The notes under the pieces: generated by a model | Seen by the model: only the letters and a program-made list of their open reading frames with translations | Told to the model about the DNA's origin: nothing | The model's database searches: none | Shown: positions 32,403 to 39,919 of the stretch, in pieces | Position numbering within the stretch: the stretch's first letter is position 1 | Layout: each line of letters starts with the position of its first letter | Program-made: the position numbers and the translations under genes | Source: Herminiimonas sp. | GTDB taxonomy: Bacteria > Pseudomonadota > Gammaproteobacteria > Burkholderiales > Burkholderiaceae_D | NCBI GenBank assembly: GCA_027310305.1 | Contig: DAIDBD010000030.1 | Coordinates: 1-42,769 of the forward strand | Length of the DNA stretch: 42,769 nucleotides | Reading direction: 5' to 3'

Positions 32403-33239
32403 ATGCTGAGCGTAAATCTGGGGCCCCTTGCCGTGCAAGTCAGCCATTTGCTGCTGCTGGCGTCGTTGCTGGTTGCGGCCGGCGTCGGCCATCTGGCCGG
32501 ACGGCATCGGCAAACGGGCATCGGCAATGTCCTGATCGACATGGTGTTGGCGGGGATGGTGGCAGGGCGCATTGCCTTCGTTGCGATCTGGTTTGAACAA
32601 TACCGTCAAGCGCCATGGTCCGTTCTCGACATCCGCGATGGCGGCTTCACCCTGTGGGCCGGGCTGGCGGCGGCGTTATTGATGGCTATCTGGCGCGGCC
32701 GGCAACGCGCGGCCCTGCGCAAGCCGCTGATGCTGGGGCTGACGGCCGGGGCGCTTGCCTGGACCGCAATGTCGGGCATGGCGGGTACGCTCGACACGGC
32801 GGAAAAGCCGACCTTGCCGACAGTGGCATTCAAGACGCTGGCCGGCGAATCGACCAATCTCGCTGCAGTGGCGGCGGGCAAGCCCATGGTGGTCAATCTG
32901 TGGGCCAGCTGGTGCCCGCCATGCCGTCGCGAAATGCCGGTGCTTGCCGCGGCACAGCAGCGAGAAACAGCGGTGACGTTCGCTTTCGCCAATCAGGGCG
33001 AAGACGCCGCCACGGCGCAGCGCTACCTGAGCGGCGGCGCACTGCGTCTCGCCAACGTGCTGCTCGACTCCAGCGCCGAGCTTGGCCGCGTAGTCGGCTC
33101 GACGGCGCTGCCGACCACGCTGTTCTACGATGCCGGCGGACGGCTGGTCGATACCCATCTGGGCGAACTGTCGGCTGCTTCGCTGGCCAGTAAATTAAAC
33201 CAATTGCGCACGCGCACAGCTTCATTGACCAAGGAGTAA
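32403..33239 (+). CDS. Lgt-like membrane domain fused to TlpA/thioredoxin-like domain
   Basis: This 278-residue protein joins two parts. The N-terminal 120 residues align with the start of prolipoprotein diacylglyceryl transferase (LGPLAVQVSHLLLLASLLVA, LAGMVAGRIAFVAIWFEQYR, DIRDGGFTLWAGLAAAL), but the catalytic His of Lgt (GGMSFHGG) is replaced by Trp and the second half of Lgt is absent. It is therefore a membrane anchor rather than a lipid transferase. The C-terminal part is a TlpA-type thioredoxin (MVVNLWASWCPPCRREMPVL, cis-Pro in STALPTTLFYD). The ATG at 32403 has AGGAG upstream and overlaps dsbD closely. It probably reduces periplasmic disulfides with electrons from DsbD, for example for cytochrome c assembly. 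Confidence 0.85.
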   Translation: MLSVNLGPLAVQVSHLLLLASLLVAAGVGHLAGRHRQTGIGNVLIDMVLAGMVAGRIAFVAIWFEQYRQAPWSVLDIRDGGFTLWAGLAAALLMAIWRGRQRAALRKPLMLGLTAGALAWTAMSGMAGTLDTAEKPTLPTVAFKTLAGESTNLAAVAAGKPMVVNLWASWCPPCRREMPVLAAAQQRETAVTFAFANQGEDAATAQRYLSGGALRLANVLLDSSAELGRVVGSTALPTTLFYDAGGRLVDTHLGELSAASLASKLNQLRTRTASLTKE

Positions 33240-33246
33240 ATTTCGC

Positions 33247-34014
33247 ATGCTTAAAAAATCGTTTGTTCCATTTTCCGTTCTGTTCAGCCTGCTCGCCATG
33301 ACCCTGAATGCACAGGCCAAGGATTGGCCGGCACCGATCAAGGCGCTCGAAGCCAAGGGCATCGAGGTAGTCGGGACGTTTGCAGCGCCTGGCGGACTGA
33401 CCGGCTATGCCGGCATGATCGAGCAACAGCCGCTGGCCATCTATCTGACCGCCGACGGCAAGCAGGCGATCGTCGGCTCGATGATCGACGGAAAAGGCGT
33501 AAACCTTAGCCAGGAACCATTGAACAGACTGGTCAGCAAGCCCATGACCGAAAAAATCTGGAAGCAGCTTGAAGGGAGTACCTGGATTGCCGATGGTGCC
33601 AGGAATGCGCCGCGCGTCATCTACACATTTACCGATCCCAACTGCCCGTACTGCAACAAGTTCTGGAACGAGGCGCGACCATGGGTCAAGGCCGGCAAGG
33701 TTCAGTTGAGACATGTGATGGTGGCGATTCTCGGGCCGACCAGCCCGGGCAAGGCGGCCGCGCTGCTTTCCGCACAGGATCCGCAGGCCGCGCTGACCCG
33801 GCATGAACAGCAACATGCGAACGGGGGCGTCAAGCCATTGGATCAGATTCCGCCAAAAATTCGCACTCAACTCGACGCCAACCAGACGCTGATGCAGCAA
33901 CTGGGATTTGCCGCCACGCCGACCATCCTCTACAAGGACGGCGACGGCATTCTGCAAAACACGCAAGGTGCGCCATCGGCGGATATGCTGAATAAAATCA
34001 TGGGGCCGCGCTGA
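33247..34014 (+). CDS. dsbG: Thiol:disulfide interchange protein DsbG/DsbC-type
   Basis: This periplasmic disulfide isomerase/reductase has 255 residues. It has a signal peptide (MLKKSFVPFSVLFSLLAMTL then NAQA), an N-terminal dimerisation part (VVGTFAAPGGLTGYAGMIEQ) and a thioredoxin domain with the active site CPYC (C133, C136) in YTFTDPNCPYCNKFW. The cis-Pro loop is AATPTILYKDGDG. CPYC is the DsbG motif (DsbC usually has CGYC). It follows dsbD and the TlpA fusion in one operon; DsbD normally keeps DsbG reduced. It may protect or repair the cysteines of SoxY and other exported sulfur enzymes nearby, which is inference. Confidence 0.9.
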   Translation: MLKKSFVPFSVLFSLLAMTLNAQAKDWPAPIKALEAKGIEVVGTFAAPGGLTGYAGMIEQQPLAIYLTADGKQAIVGSMIDGKGVNLSQEPLNRLVSKPMTEKIWKQLEGSTWIADGARNAPRVIYTFTDPNCPYCNKFWNEARPWVKAGKVQLRHVMVAILGPTSPGKAAALLSAQDPQAALTRHEQQHANGGVKPLDQIPPKIRTQLDANQTLMQQLGFAATPTILYKDGDGILQNTQGAPSADMLNKIMGPR

Positions 34015-34063
34015 ATCCGCACGAAGCCGGGCTTGGCGGCAAGAGCAGGGGATTGCGCGCGCC

Positions 34064-34079
34064 GCAGACCCGTGTCTGC
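34064..34079. terminator. Weak hairpin in the dsbG/sox convergent gap
   Basis: GCAGAC and GTCTGC pair around a four-base loop between the convergent dsbG gene and the sox-cluster thioredoxin gene. It may help end transcription from either side. No good T-run follows. Confidence 0.3.
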
Positions 34080-34085
34080 CTGATG

Positions 34086-34595
34086 TTATTGCTGGTCGCC
34101 GGCAGGGTCTTGCGCAGGGCGGAGCGCCAGCGCACGTCGCGACTCCGCCAGCGCATTATCGAGATAGGCGCCGTAAAAGCCCGCCATCCCTGCCCCGACC
34201 AGAGGCGCGGCCAACGGCATGCCGGCGTTGTCCAGCATGACGACAGTCGGCGCCACTTTCACCTTGTAGCGCGCCGCCAGTTGCGCCTGGGTCAGCGCTT
34301 CGCCGTTGAATCCTTTCAACGGTGAAGCGCTGACGATACTCACTTCGCGGATCAGCGCCCGATCGCCTGCCGGCACATCCCTGACGAGCGGTGCAAGATA
34401 GTTTTCGCGCACCTCTTTGCAATAACTGCAGTCCGGCAGCGAAAAAAGCACGATCAGCGGCTTGTTTTTTTGCTGAACCAGTTTCGCTTCCTTGCGCAGG
34501 TCCGACGGCGCCGGCAGAACGACGGGCGCCGCCATTGCATAGCCCTGGAATCCCAGATGCAGCGTGATGCCGATGACGGTCAACGTCTTGTTCAC
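34086..34595 (-). CDS. Periplasmic thioredoxin-like protein (SoxW-like)
   Basis: This 169-residue exported thioredoxin-fold protein has a signal peptide (MNKTLTVIGITLHLGFQGYA, cut near MAAP). Its CxxC is CSYC (C56, C59) in LFSLPDCSYCKEVRENYLAP and the cis-Pro is in VKVAPTVVMLD. Thioredoxins of this type (SoxW/SoxS) accompany many sox clusters and keep the SoxYZ carrier cysteine reduced. It is the last gene of the soxCDYZXAB series, 115 bp after soxB. Assignment as SoxW or SoxS is not certain. Confidence 0.82.
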   Translation of the reverse strand: MNKTLTVIGITLHLGFQGYAMAAPVVLPAPSDLRKEAKLVQQKNKPLIVLFSLPDCSYCKEVRENYLAPLVRDVPAGDRALIREVSIVSASPLKGFNGEALTQAQLAARYKVKVAPTVVMLDNAGMPLAAPLVGAGMAGFYGAYLDNALAESRRALALRPAQDPAGDQQ

Positions 34596-34710
34596 AATGC
34601 GTTCGTTTCGCTGATTTCGCGCATCGCCGGGGCGCGAAGTTTATCGAATGTTCATCCGGTTCGCTTGCACGGCGGCGCAAGCGCGTTACTTGCTGCGTGT
34701 ATGAGTGGCG

Positions 34711-36429
34711 TCAAGCCGACATGCCGGGATTGCCATCCATGCCGACGATGCGCGGCGTGTTGAGCTTGCGCGGCGCCACCGTTTTGTGGGTGCGCAACCA
34801 CTGCGCGACCACGTCCCAGACCGGTTCGCCTTTTGCGCCTTCGGCAACCGGCGCCCAGCCCGCGACCTTGTAGGTCTTGCCGGCTTCGATCGGTTTTCCA
34901 TTGAGCCGCATATCCTGAATCCGCTTCCCCATCCTGGCATTCGGCTCGATCGCATAGCTCATGCCGCCCACCCTGACCATGTCGCCTCCCTGCTGATAAT
35001 ACGGATCGGGATTGAACAGGTTGTCGGCGACATCCTCCATCACCGTTTTGATGGTTTCTCCGGTCATCTCGGATAGCGTGCTGTATGAATAGGTCGTCGC
35101 GGTCTGATCCATCAGATGCTCCATCAGGATCGGACTGTTCGGCAGCAGCGACGTGCCCCAGCGGAAACCCGGCGAGAACGCGATGTCGGCCCCTTTGACT
35201 TCGATCAGCGCGTCCACAATCAACTGGTCGAACGTCCCGTTGAAATTGCCGCGGCGGTACAGCGTGCCTTCGGTCATCGCCAGTTGCTCGCTCAGCCTGG
35301 ACGCGAACGGCGCGCGCACCTTCGTGATCAGCGCATCCATCTCCTTGTCGGCGGGCAGGAAGTTGGAAAAGACCGGCAACAGCTTATAGCGGAAGTCCTG
35401 CACTTTCCCGTCGCGCACATCGAAATCGAGCACGCCCAGAAATTTGCTGTTGCTGCCCGCGTTGGTGACCAGCGTCTTGCCGCCGGCATTGGCGACGATG
35501 ATCGGCGCCGGCATGCCGTCGTGCGTGTGGCCGCCGAGAATGGCGTCGATGCCGCGCACGCGAGACGCCATTTTGATGTCGACATCCATGCCGTTATGGG
35601 AAAGCAGTACGACCGCTTTGGCGCCTTTCGCGCGCGCTTCGTCGACCACTTTCTGCATGTTCTCTTCCTGAATGCCGAAACTCCATTCCGGCACCAGGTA
35701 ACGCGGATTCGCGATCGGCGTATACGGGAAGGCCTGGCCGACAATCGCCACCGGCACGCCGTTCATTTCCTTCATCACGTAAGGCGCAAAAACCGGATCG
35801 CCGAAATCCGTCGTCTTGATATTCTGCGCGATGAAATCGACCTTGCCCTTGAAATCCTTGTCGACGATTTCCTTGACGCGCTTGTCGCCCAGCGTCATTT
35901 CCCAATGCGCCGTCATCACGTTGACGCCCATCTGCAGGCACGCGTCCACCATGTCCTGGCCGTTGGTCCACAGCGCGGTACCGGAACCTTGCCAGGTATC
36001 GCCGCCGTCCAGCAGCAGCGCGCCCGGCCGCGTTTCCTTCATCCGTTTGATCAGAGTCGTCAGATGGGCAAAGCCGCCGACCTTGCCATAGGTGCGCGCA
36101 GCCTGTTCGAAGTTCAGCGAGGTGAACGAATACGCTTCCGGCGTGCCGGGGCGAATGCCGCTTTGCTTCAGCAACTTTTCGCCCACCAGATGCGGAATGC
36201 GGCCGACCGCTTCGCCAACGCCGAGGTTCATGCTCGGTTCGCGAAAATAAATCGGCGTCAGTTGCGCATGGCAATCGGTGAAATGCAGGAAATGGACATT
36301 CCCGAAACGCGGCATGTCGTACAGCTTGTTTGCCGCCGGCGCCGCCAGCACGTCTTTTGCATCCAGCATCATTCCGCCGGCGGCCGCAATGGCCATTACC
36401 TGCATGAAGTCTCGGCGATTCATTCCCAT
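34711..36429 (-). CDS. soxB: Thiosulfohydrolase SoxB
   Basis: SoxB releases sulfate from SoxY-bound thiosulfonate using a dinuclear manganese site. The 572-residue protein begins MGMNRRDFMQVMAIAAAGGM, a twin-arginine signal. It then has the 5'-nucleotidase-like metal motifs HFTDCHAQLTPIYFREP, LLLDGGDTWQGSGTAL, TAHWEMTLGD, VVLLSHNGMDVDIKMA and LGGHTHDGMP. This is the classical SoxB pattern and length. It lies after soxA, separated by a hairpin-rich gap, and before a thioredoxin gene. A complete sox cluster surrounds it. Confidence 0.97.
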   Translation of the reverse strand: MGMNRRDFMQVMAIAAAGGMMLDAKDVLAAPAANKLYDMPRFGNVHFLHFTDCHAQLTPIYFREPSMNLGVGEAVGRIPHLVGEKLLKQSGIRPGTPEAYSFTSLNFEQAARTYGKVGGFAHLTTLIKRMKETRPGALLLDGGDTWQGSGTALWTNGQDMVDACLQMGVNVMTAHWEMTLGDKRVKEIVDKDFKGKVDFIAQNIKTTDFGDPVFAPYVMKEMNGVPVAIVGQAFPYTPIANPRYLVPEWSFGIQEENMQKVVDEARAKGAKAVVLLSHNGMDVDIKMASRVRGIDAILGGHTHDGMPAPIIVANAGGKTLVTNAGSNSKFLGVLDFDVRDGKVQDFRYKLLPVFSNFLPADKEMDALITKVRAPFASRLSEQLAMTEGTLYRRGNFNGTFDQLIVDALIEVKGADIAFSPGFRWGTSLLPNSPILMEHLMDQTATTYSYSTLSEMTGETIKTVMEDVADNLFNPDPYYQQGGDMVRVGGMSYAIEPNARMGKRIQDMRLNGKPIEAGKTYKVAGWAPVAEGAKGEPVWDVVAQWLRTHKTVAPRKLNTPRIVGMDGNPGMSA

Positions 36430-36575
36430 GTGTTTTATTCCTGACGATATTGATTGACGACGCCGGCGATAAGCCGGGTGCGGCGCGACGAACGGCGGTC
36501 AGGCCGCTCGTCGCGATTTCCCTTGCCTTGCGCCGCCGTTTACCGCGACAGACGGGCGGCAACGCGGGCTGGGCG
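36430..36575 (-). other. Hairpin-rich soxA-soxB gap
   Basis: This 146-bp gap holds a 12-bp stem (36484-36515, arms CGCGACGAACGG and CCGCTCGTCGCG with one G-T pair, eight-base loop) and a CCGGC/GCCGG stem-loop at 36463-36477. There is no reading frame and no T-run. The stems may separate expression of the cytochrome genes from soxB by mRNA processing. Confidence 0.55.
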
Positions 36576-37469
36576 CTATTTCCTAAACGCGCCCGAACGC
36601 AGCGGCAAACCGTTGCTCAAATAGGTATGAAACAATTCCAGATCGTTGAGCTCCGCCGAACCGGCCTTGTAGGGCTTCGCGACCTTCACATTCTTCTGGC
36701 ACCCTACGTACCGCTTCTGCAATGTGACGACATCCAGATGCGCGGTTGCCTTGCTAGGCCGAAATACCGGAAAATGCGCGGCCTGGCCGATCACCGGCGA
36801 TAAATCTTCGGTACGCAGCTTCTTTCCGGCCTGCTGCGTATGGCACGATGCGCAGGCCATTCCCAACTGGCCGTTGCGGGTGTAGTAAAGCATCTTGCCG
36901 CGTGCAAACGCCGCTTTTTCGGCGTCGGTTTCAACCGCCACTTTTATACGCGCGCCGTCGGACAGCTTGCGTGCATAGAGCGACAGCGCGCCCATCGTTT
37001 TCATGTCGCCGTAAGCCAACGGTTTTTCCTTGTGCATTTCCAGACATTGGTTCAGCGCCTTTTCAAAAGTGACGACCGCACCGGCCTGGTCGACTTTCGG
37101 ATAGGACGCTACTACCCCTTTGCCGCCATCAGGAAAGCAGTCGGCAAATTTTTTCCCGTCCGCGAACGGCTTGTCCCATATCGCCTTGCCGTCGGCAAAC
37201 GCCTTCTTGTATTCTTCCGGCTGGTCGAAGTCGTCCTTGAAACGCGCCTCCCAGAACTGGTTGTATTCCTTCGCTCCCTTGTTGAAGTTCAGGGCGCCGT
37301 CCACGAATGCATCGCCTTTGACTTCCGGCATGGTTTCGTGAAAGTGTTTTTTCAGGGCCTCCAGCGTGCCCGGCGCCGTCGTCTCGGCTTGTCCGGCGGT
37401 ATGCACGACCGGTCCGGCGAAAACGGGGAGCGCGCAAGAGAGTAGTAATGCGAGCGTTAATTTTTTCAT
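36576..37469 (-). CDS. soxA: Sulfur oxidation cytochrome SoxA (single-haem type)
   Basis: SoxA with SoxX joins thiosulfate to the SoxYZ carrier cysteine. The 297-residue protein has a signal peptide (MKKLTLALLLSCALPVFAGP). One haem site is present, CASCH (C206, C209, H210). The active-site cysteine is C257 in QKRYVGCQKN. At the first-haem position of two-haem SoxA there is no CxxCH, only single cysteines C111 and C142 that probably form a disulfide, so this is the one-haem class. The ATG at 37469 has GAGG upstream and gives the signal peptide; the frame extends to 37511. It starts just after soxX. Confidence 0.95.
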   Translation of the reverse strand: MKKLTLALLLSCALPVFAGPVVHTAGQAETTAPGTLEALKKHFHETMPEVKGDAFVDGALNFNKGAKEYNQFWEARFKDDFDQPEEYKKAFADGKAIWDKPFADGKKFADCFPDGGKGVVASYPKVDQAGAVVTFEKALNQCLEMHKEKPLAYGDMKTMGALSLYARKLSDGARIKVAVETDAEKAAFARGKMLYYTRNGQLGMACASCHTQQAGKKLRTEDLSPVIGQAAHFPVFRPSKATAHLDVVTLQKRYVGCQKNVKVAKPYKAGSAELNDLELFHTYLSNGLPLRSGAFRK

Positions 37470-37479
37470 TGCCAGCCTC

Positions 37480-37869
37480 TCAGAACTGAAGAATATAGTT
37501 AGCGAGCGCATCGATTTGTTCGGCGGTCAACACCTTGTTTCTGCCGAACGGCGGCATGATCGTATCCGGATTGTTTGCCTGCTCGTCGTAGATGATCGCG
37601 CGCAGTTTTGCAGGATCGGGAAACCGCTGCTTCATCGCGATGAACGGCGGGCCGATATTGCCTGCGGCGAGTTCCGGATGCTTGACAACCGAATGGCACG
37701 CCAGACAGTTGCCCAGGTTGTTGTTTTCAAATAAAACCTTGGCGTTCATTTCCACCGCGGCCGGCTTTGCCGCTTGATTGGCTTGCGGCGGCGACGAAGG
37801 CGCCGGCGCGGTCGTGCACGCCTGCATAAGCACCGAGCCAAACACGGCAGCCATCATTGTTTTCTTCAT
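37480..37869 (-). CDS. soxX: Sulfur oxidation cytochrome SoxX
   Basis: SoxX is the small cytochrome c subunit of SoxAX. The 129-residue protein has an N-terminal hydrophobic segment (MMAAVFGSVLMQACTT) and one haem site CLACH (C55, C58, H59) in NNLGNCLACHSVVKHPELAA. The distal ligand region is PDTIMPPFGRNKVLTAEQID, whose Met is the likely second ligand. C18 in the signal region resembles a lipobox cysteine, but the -3 residue is Met, so lipid attachment is uncertain. An AGGAGG lies just before the ATG. It sits between soxZ and soxA. Confidence 0.93.
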   Translation of the reverse strand: MKKTMMAAVFGSVLMQACTTAPAPSSPPQANQAAKPAAVEMNAKVLFENNNLGNCLACHSVVKHPELAAGNIGPPFIAMKQRFPDPAKLRAIIYDEQANNPDTIMPPFGRNKVLTAEQIDALANYILQF

Positions 37870-37944
37870 TTGATCTCCTCCTGTTGTTCTGTTTCAGGCG
37901 CATGCGCCATGACATGCAGCCGCTGCCCGGCATCGCATGGGAAG

Positions 37945-38256
37945 CTACGCGATATTGACCTGATCGGTACGCGAGTCACCCTTGTTGTCGGTCCAGTTGA
38001 TGGACAATTTATCGCCCTTTGCGCCGCCCTTGAATTTGAAGGACAGGAAAGGATCTTTCGATACCGAAGGTCCCAGCGAACCGTCGAGCACGACCTTGTC
38101 GTTCCATTTCGCCACGACGCTTTGAATGAAGTGGGCCGGAATGATTTTCCCTGCCGGATCTTTTCTCTGACCTGTTTCCATGTTGTGACGCATGAGAATT
38201 TTGACTTCGACTACATCACCAGTTACTACAGCGCGTATGCGCATCGGATCGCCCAT
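37945..38256 (-). CDS. soxZ: Sulfur carrier complex protein SoxZ
   Basis: SoxZ binds SoxY and forms the periplasmic sulfur carrier. The 103-residue protein shows the immunoglobulin-like SoxZ pattern: IRAVVTGDVVEVKILMRHNM, ETGQRKDPAGKIIPAHFIQS and FLSFKFKGGAKGDKLSINWT. There is no signal peptide, as usual for SoxZ, which travels with SoxY. It follows soxY after 44 bp and precedes soxX. Confidence 0.96.
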   Translation of the reverse strand: MGDPMRIRAVVTGDVVEVKILMRHNMETGQRKDPAGKIIPAHFIQSVVAKWNDKVVLDGSLGPSVSKDPFLSFKFKGGAKGDKLSINWTDNKGDSRTDQVNIA

Positions 38257-38300
38257 GATAGCTCCTTAAATTATGATTCCATACTGCGTCTGCAAGCGAC

Positions 38301-38762
38301 TCAACCGCCGCATCCGCCCAGCGTGACTTTGATTTCCTTGCTTGCGACAAGCCATTTCCCGTCAGCCTTGATCAGCGCATGAACGTTTGAAGTGGTTCCC
38401 ATTTTTACGCGGGTGCTGATGAATGGCTCGGTTCCGGCCGGGATCGTGAAACTGGCCGACATCGCGCTCGGATTTTTTTCTACGAGAATCGCCATGTATT
38501 CGGTCTTCGGCACCGTGCTCGATATCGTCACCGGAACCACGGCGCCGTTTTCAGCAATATCGGGGGCGACAATCGAAATGTCCTTGCTCACCGCAAAATT
38601 TTCGCCGCCCAGCGCTTTTACCGCGGCTTCCAGGCTCTTGGCATTGAAAACCTTCTCGTTCCATTCCGCAGCGAAGACATCGTCCGGCTTGAGCAGTCCG
38701 GCCGTGAAAGCCATGCCGAGTATGGATGTAATACGCAACATGTCTCGTCGATTCTGATTCAT
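38301..38762 (-). CDS. soxY: Sulfur carrier protein SoxY
   Basis: SoxY carries the sulfur intermediates on a C-terminal cysteine. The 153-residue protein ends in LGGCGG, the conserved swinging-arm motif with the carrier Cys third from the end. The N-terminus MNQNRRDMLRITSILGMAFT is a twin-arginine signal that also exports SoxZ. The ATG at 38762 is chosen as two codons upstream (38768) add nothing of note. It follows soxD across a 104-bp gap. Confidence 0.96.
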   Translation of the reverse strand: MNQNRRDMLRITSILGMAFTAGLLKPDDVFAAEWNEKVFNAKSLEAAVKALGGENFAVSKDISIVAPDIAENGAVVPVTISSTVPKTEYMAILVEKNPSAMSASFTIPAGTEPFISTRVKMGTTSNVHALIKADGKWLVASKEIKVTLGGCGG

Positions 38763-38866
38763 ACACATTTCTCCTTTGGGTAAACATAATCACTGCAACA
38801 ATGTTTTCTCTACAGTCCGCTGGCCAAGAGGGCCATGTTGATGCAGTTTCCTGAGTCCGGCAAGCC
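38763..38866 (-). other. soxD-soxY gap with inverted repeat
   Basis: The arms ACTGCAACAA (from 38792) and TTGATGCAGT (to 38847) can pair with one mismatch around a loop that itself holds TGGCC/GGCCA. It carries the soxY ribosome site (GGAG) and no reading frame. A processing site or internal promoter between soxCD and soxYZ is possible. Confidence 0.35.
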
Positions 38867-39919
38867 TTATTGACCTGTCTTCAATATCCACTTCACCATC
38901 GTCTTGATGTCGGCCTCCTTGATATGGCCTTGCGCCGGCATCGGTATCGGTCCCCAGTTACCGCTTCCGCCATTCTTGACCTTGGCGATCAGTTGCGCTT
39001 CCGCGTCGGGATTGCCTTTATATTTGGCCGCCACTTCATTGAAGCCGGGACCGATAATTTTATTGCTGACGCCGTGACAAGCCACGCATGCATACTGCGT
39101 GGCCAGGGCAAGGCCATTGCCGCCGGCCGCGGCAGAAACAGCGGGCTTGGCGTCGCCGGCCGGTTTTGCGACGGTGGCCGGTTTCGACGTTGACGTATCG
39201 ACGCCGCGCACTTCACCGAAGGGGCGATTCTGGTCGACGATATTGCCGTTCGAGCCGCGCGCCGAAGCCGGGAGCGAAGAAGCAACCTTGATTTCAGTCT
39301 CGCAGTTCTTCATGCATGCCACGTTCCTGACATCGGGCTTGCCCTTGACACTCCATAGTCCGTGATCGGACGTCATGCCGTTACGGTTCGGCATGGTCTT
39401 CTGCACATCCGAGACATTCTTGTCGGACAGCACGAAGTCGTCCGGCACGATTTCGCCCATGTTCAGAATATAGGCGGTAACCGCATACACCTCGTCGGCA
39501 GTCAGCGACTTGGGCGCGGTCCACGGCATCGCACGGTGTATGTAATCCCACAACGTGGACAGCGTCGGCACCTTCATCAGTGTAGTGCGCTGCGGCTGGC
39601 TGTTCGAAGCCAGCGCCGCGACATGGCCGGTCTTCATGTCTTCTTTGGTGGTGCCGCCCACGATCGGCGTGAACACCTGATTCGATTCTCCAAACGAACC
39701 GTGGCAGGACGCGCAGCTTTTGTCCCATATCTGCTGACCCTGCTGGACGCTGCCGGAACCTTTCGGCAAACCCTTGAAATCCGGCCGGACATCGATATCC
39801 CAGGCCGCGATTTCTTTCGGCGTTGCGGTTCTTCCGACATTCGAATAGGGCTGGGCGACTGCGGCAAGGCTGCCGGTTGCGAGCAGGATCGCGACCGCCA
39901 GATTGCTAGACTTGAACAT
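38867..39919 (-). CDS. soxD: Two-haem cytochrome c subunit SoxD
   Basis: SoxD is the electron-accepting subunit of sulfane dehydrogenase SoxCD. The 350-residue protein has a signal peptide (MFKSSNLAVAILLATGSLAA) and two haem sites, CASCH (C69, C72, H73) and CVACH (C278, C281, H282), linked by an Ala/Pro/Lys-rich stretch (about 245-265). The ATG at 39919 is chosen because GGGGGAGG precedes it and the signal peptide begins there; it overlaps the end of soxC by 14 bases, so translation is coupled. The frame is open well upstream inside soxC. Confidence 0.93.
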   Translation of the reverse strand: MFKSSNLAVAILLATGSLAAVAQPYSNVGRTATPKEIAAWDIDVRPDFKGLPKGSGSVQQGQQIWDKSCASCHGSFGESNQVFTPIVGGTTKEDMKTGHVAALASNSQPQRTTLMKVPTLSTLWDYIHRAMPWTAPKSLTADEVYAVTAYILNMGEIVPDDFVLSDKNVSDVQKTMPNRNGMTSDHGLWSVKGKPDVRNVACMKNCETEIKVASSLPASARGSNGNIVDQNRPFGEVRGVDTSTSKPATVAKPAGDAKPAVSAAAGGNGLALATQYACVACHGVSNKIIGPGFNEVAAKYKGNPDAEAQLIAKVKNGGSGNWGPIPMPAQGHIKEADIKTMVKWILKTGQ

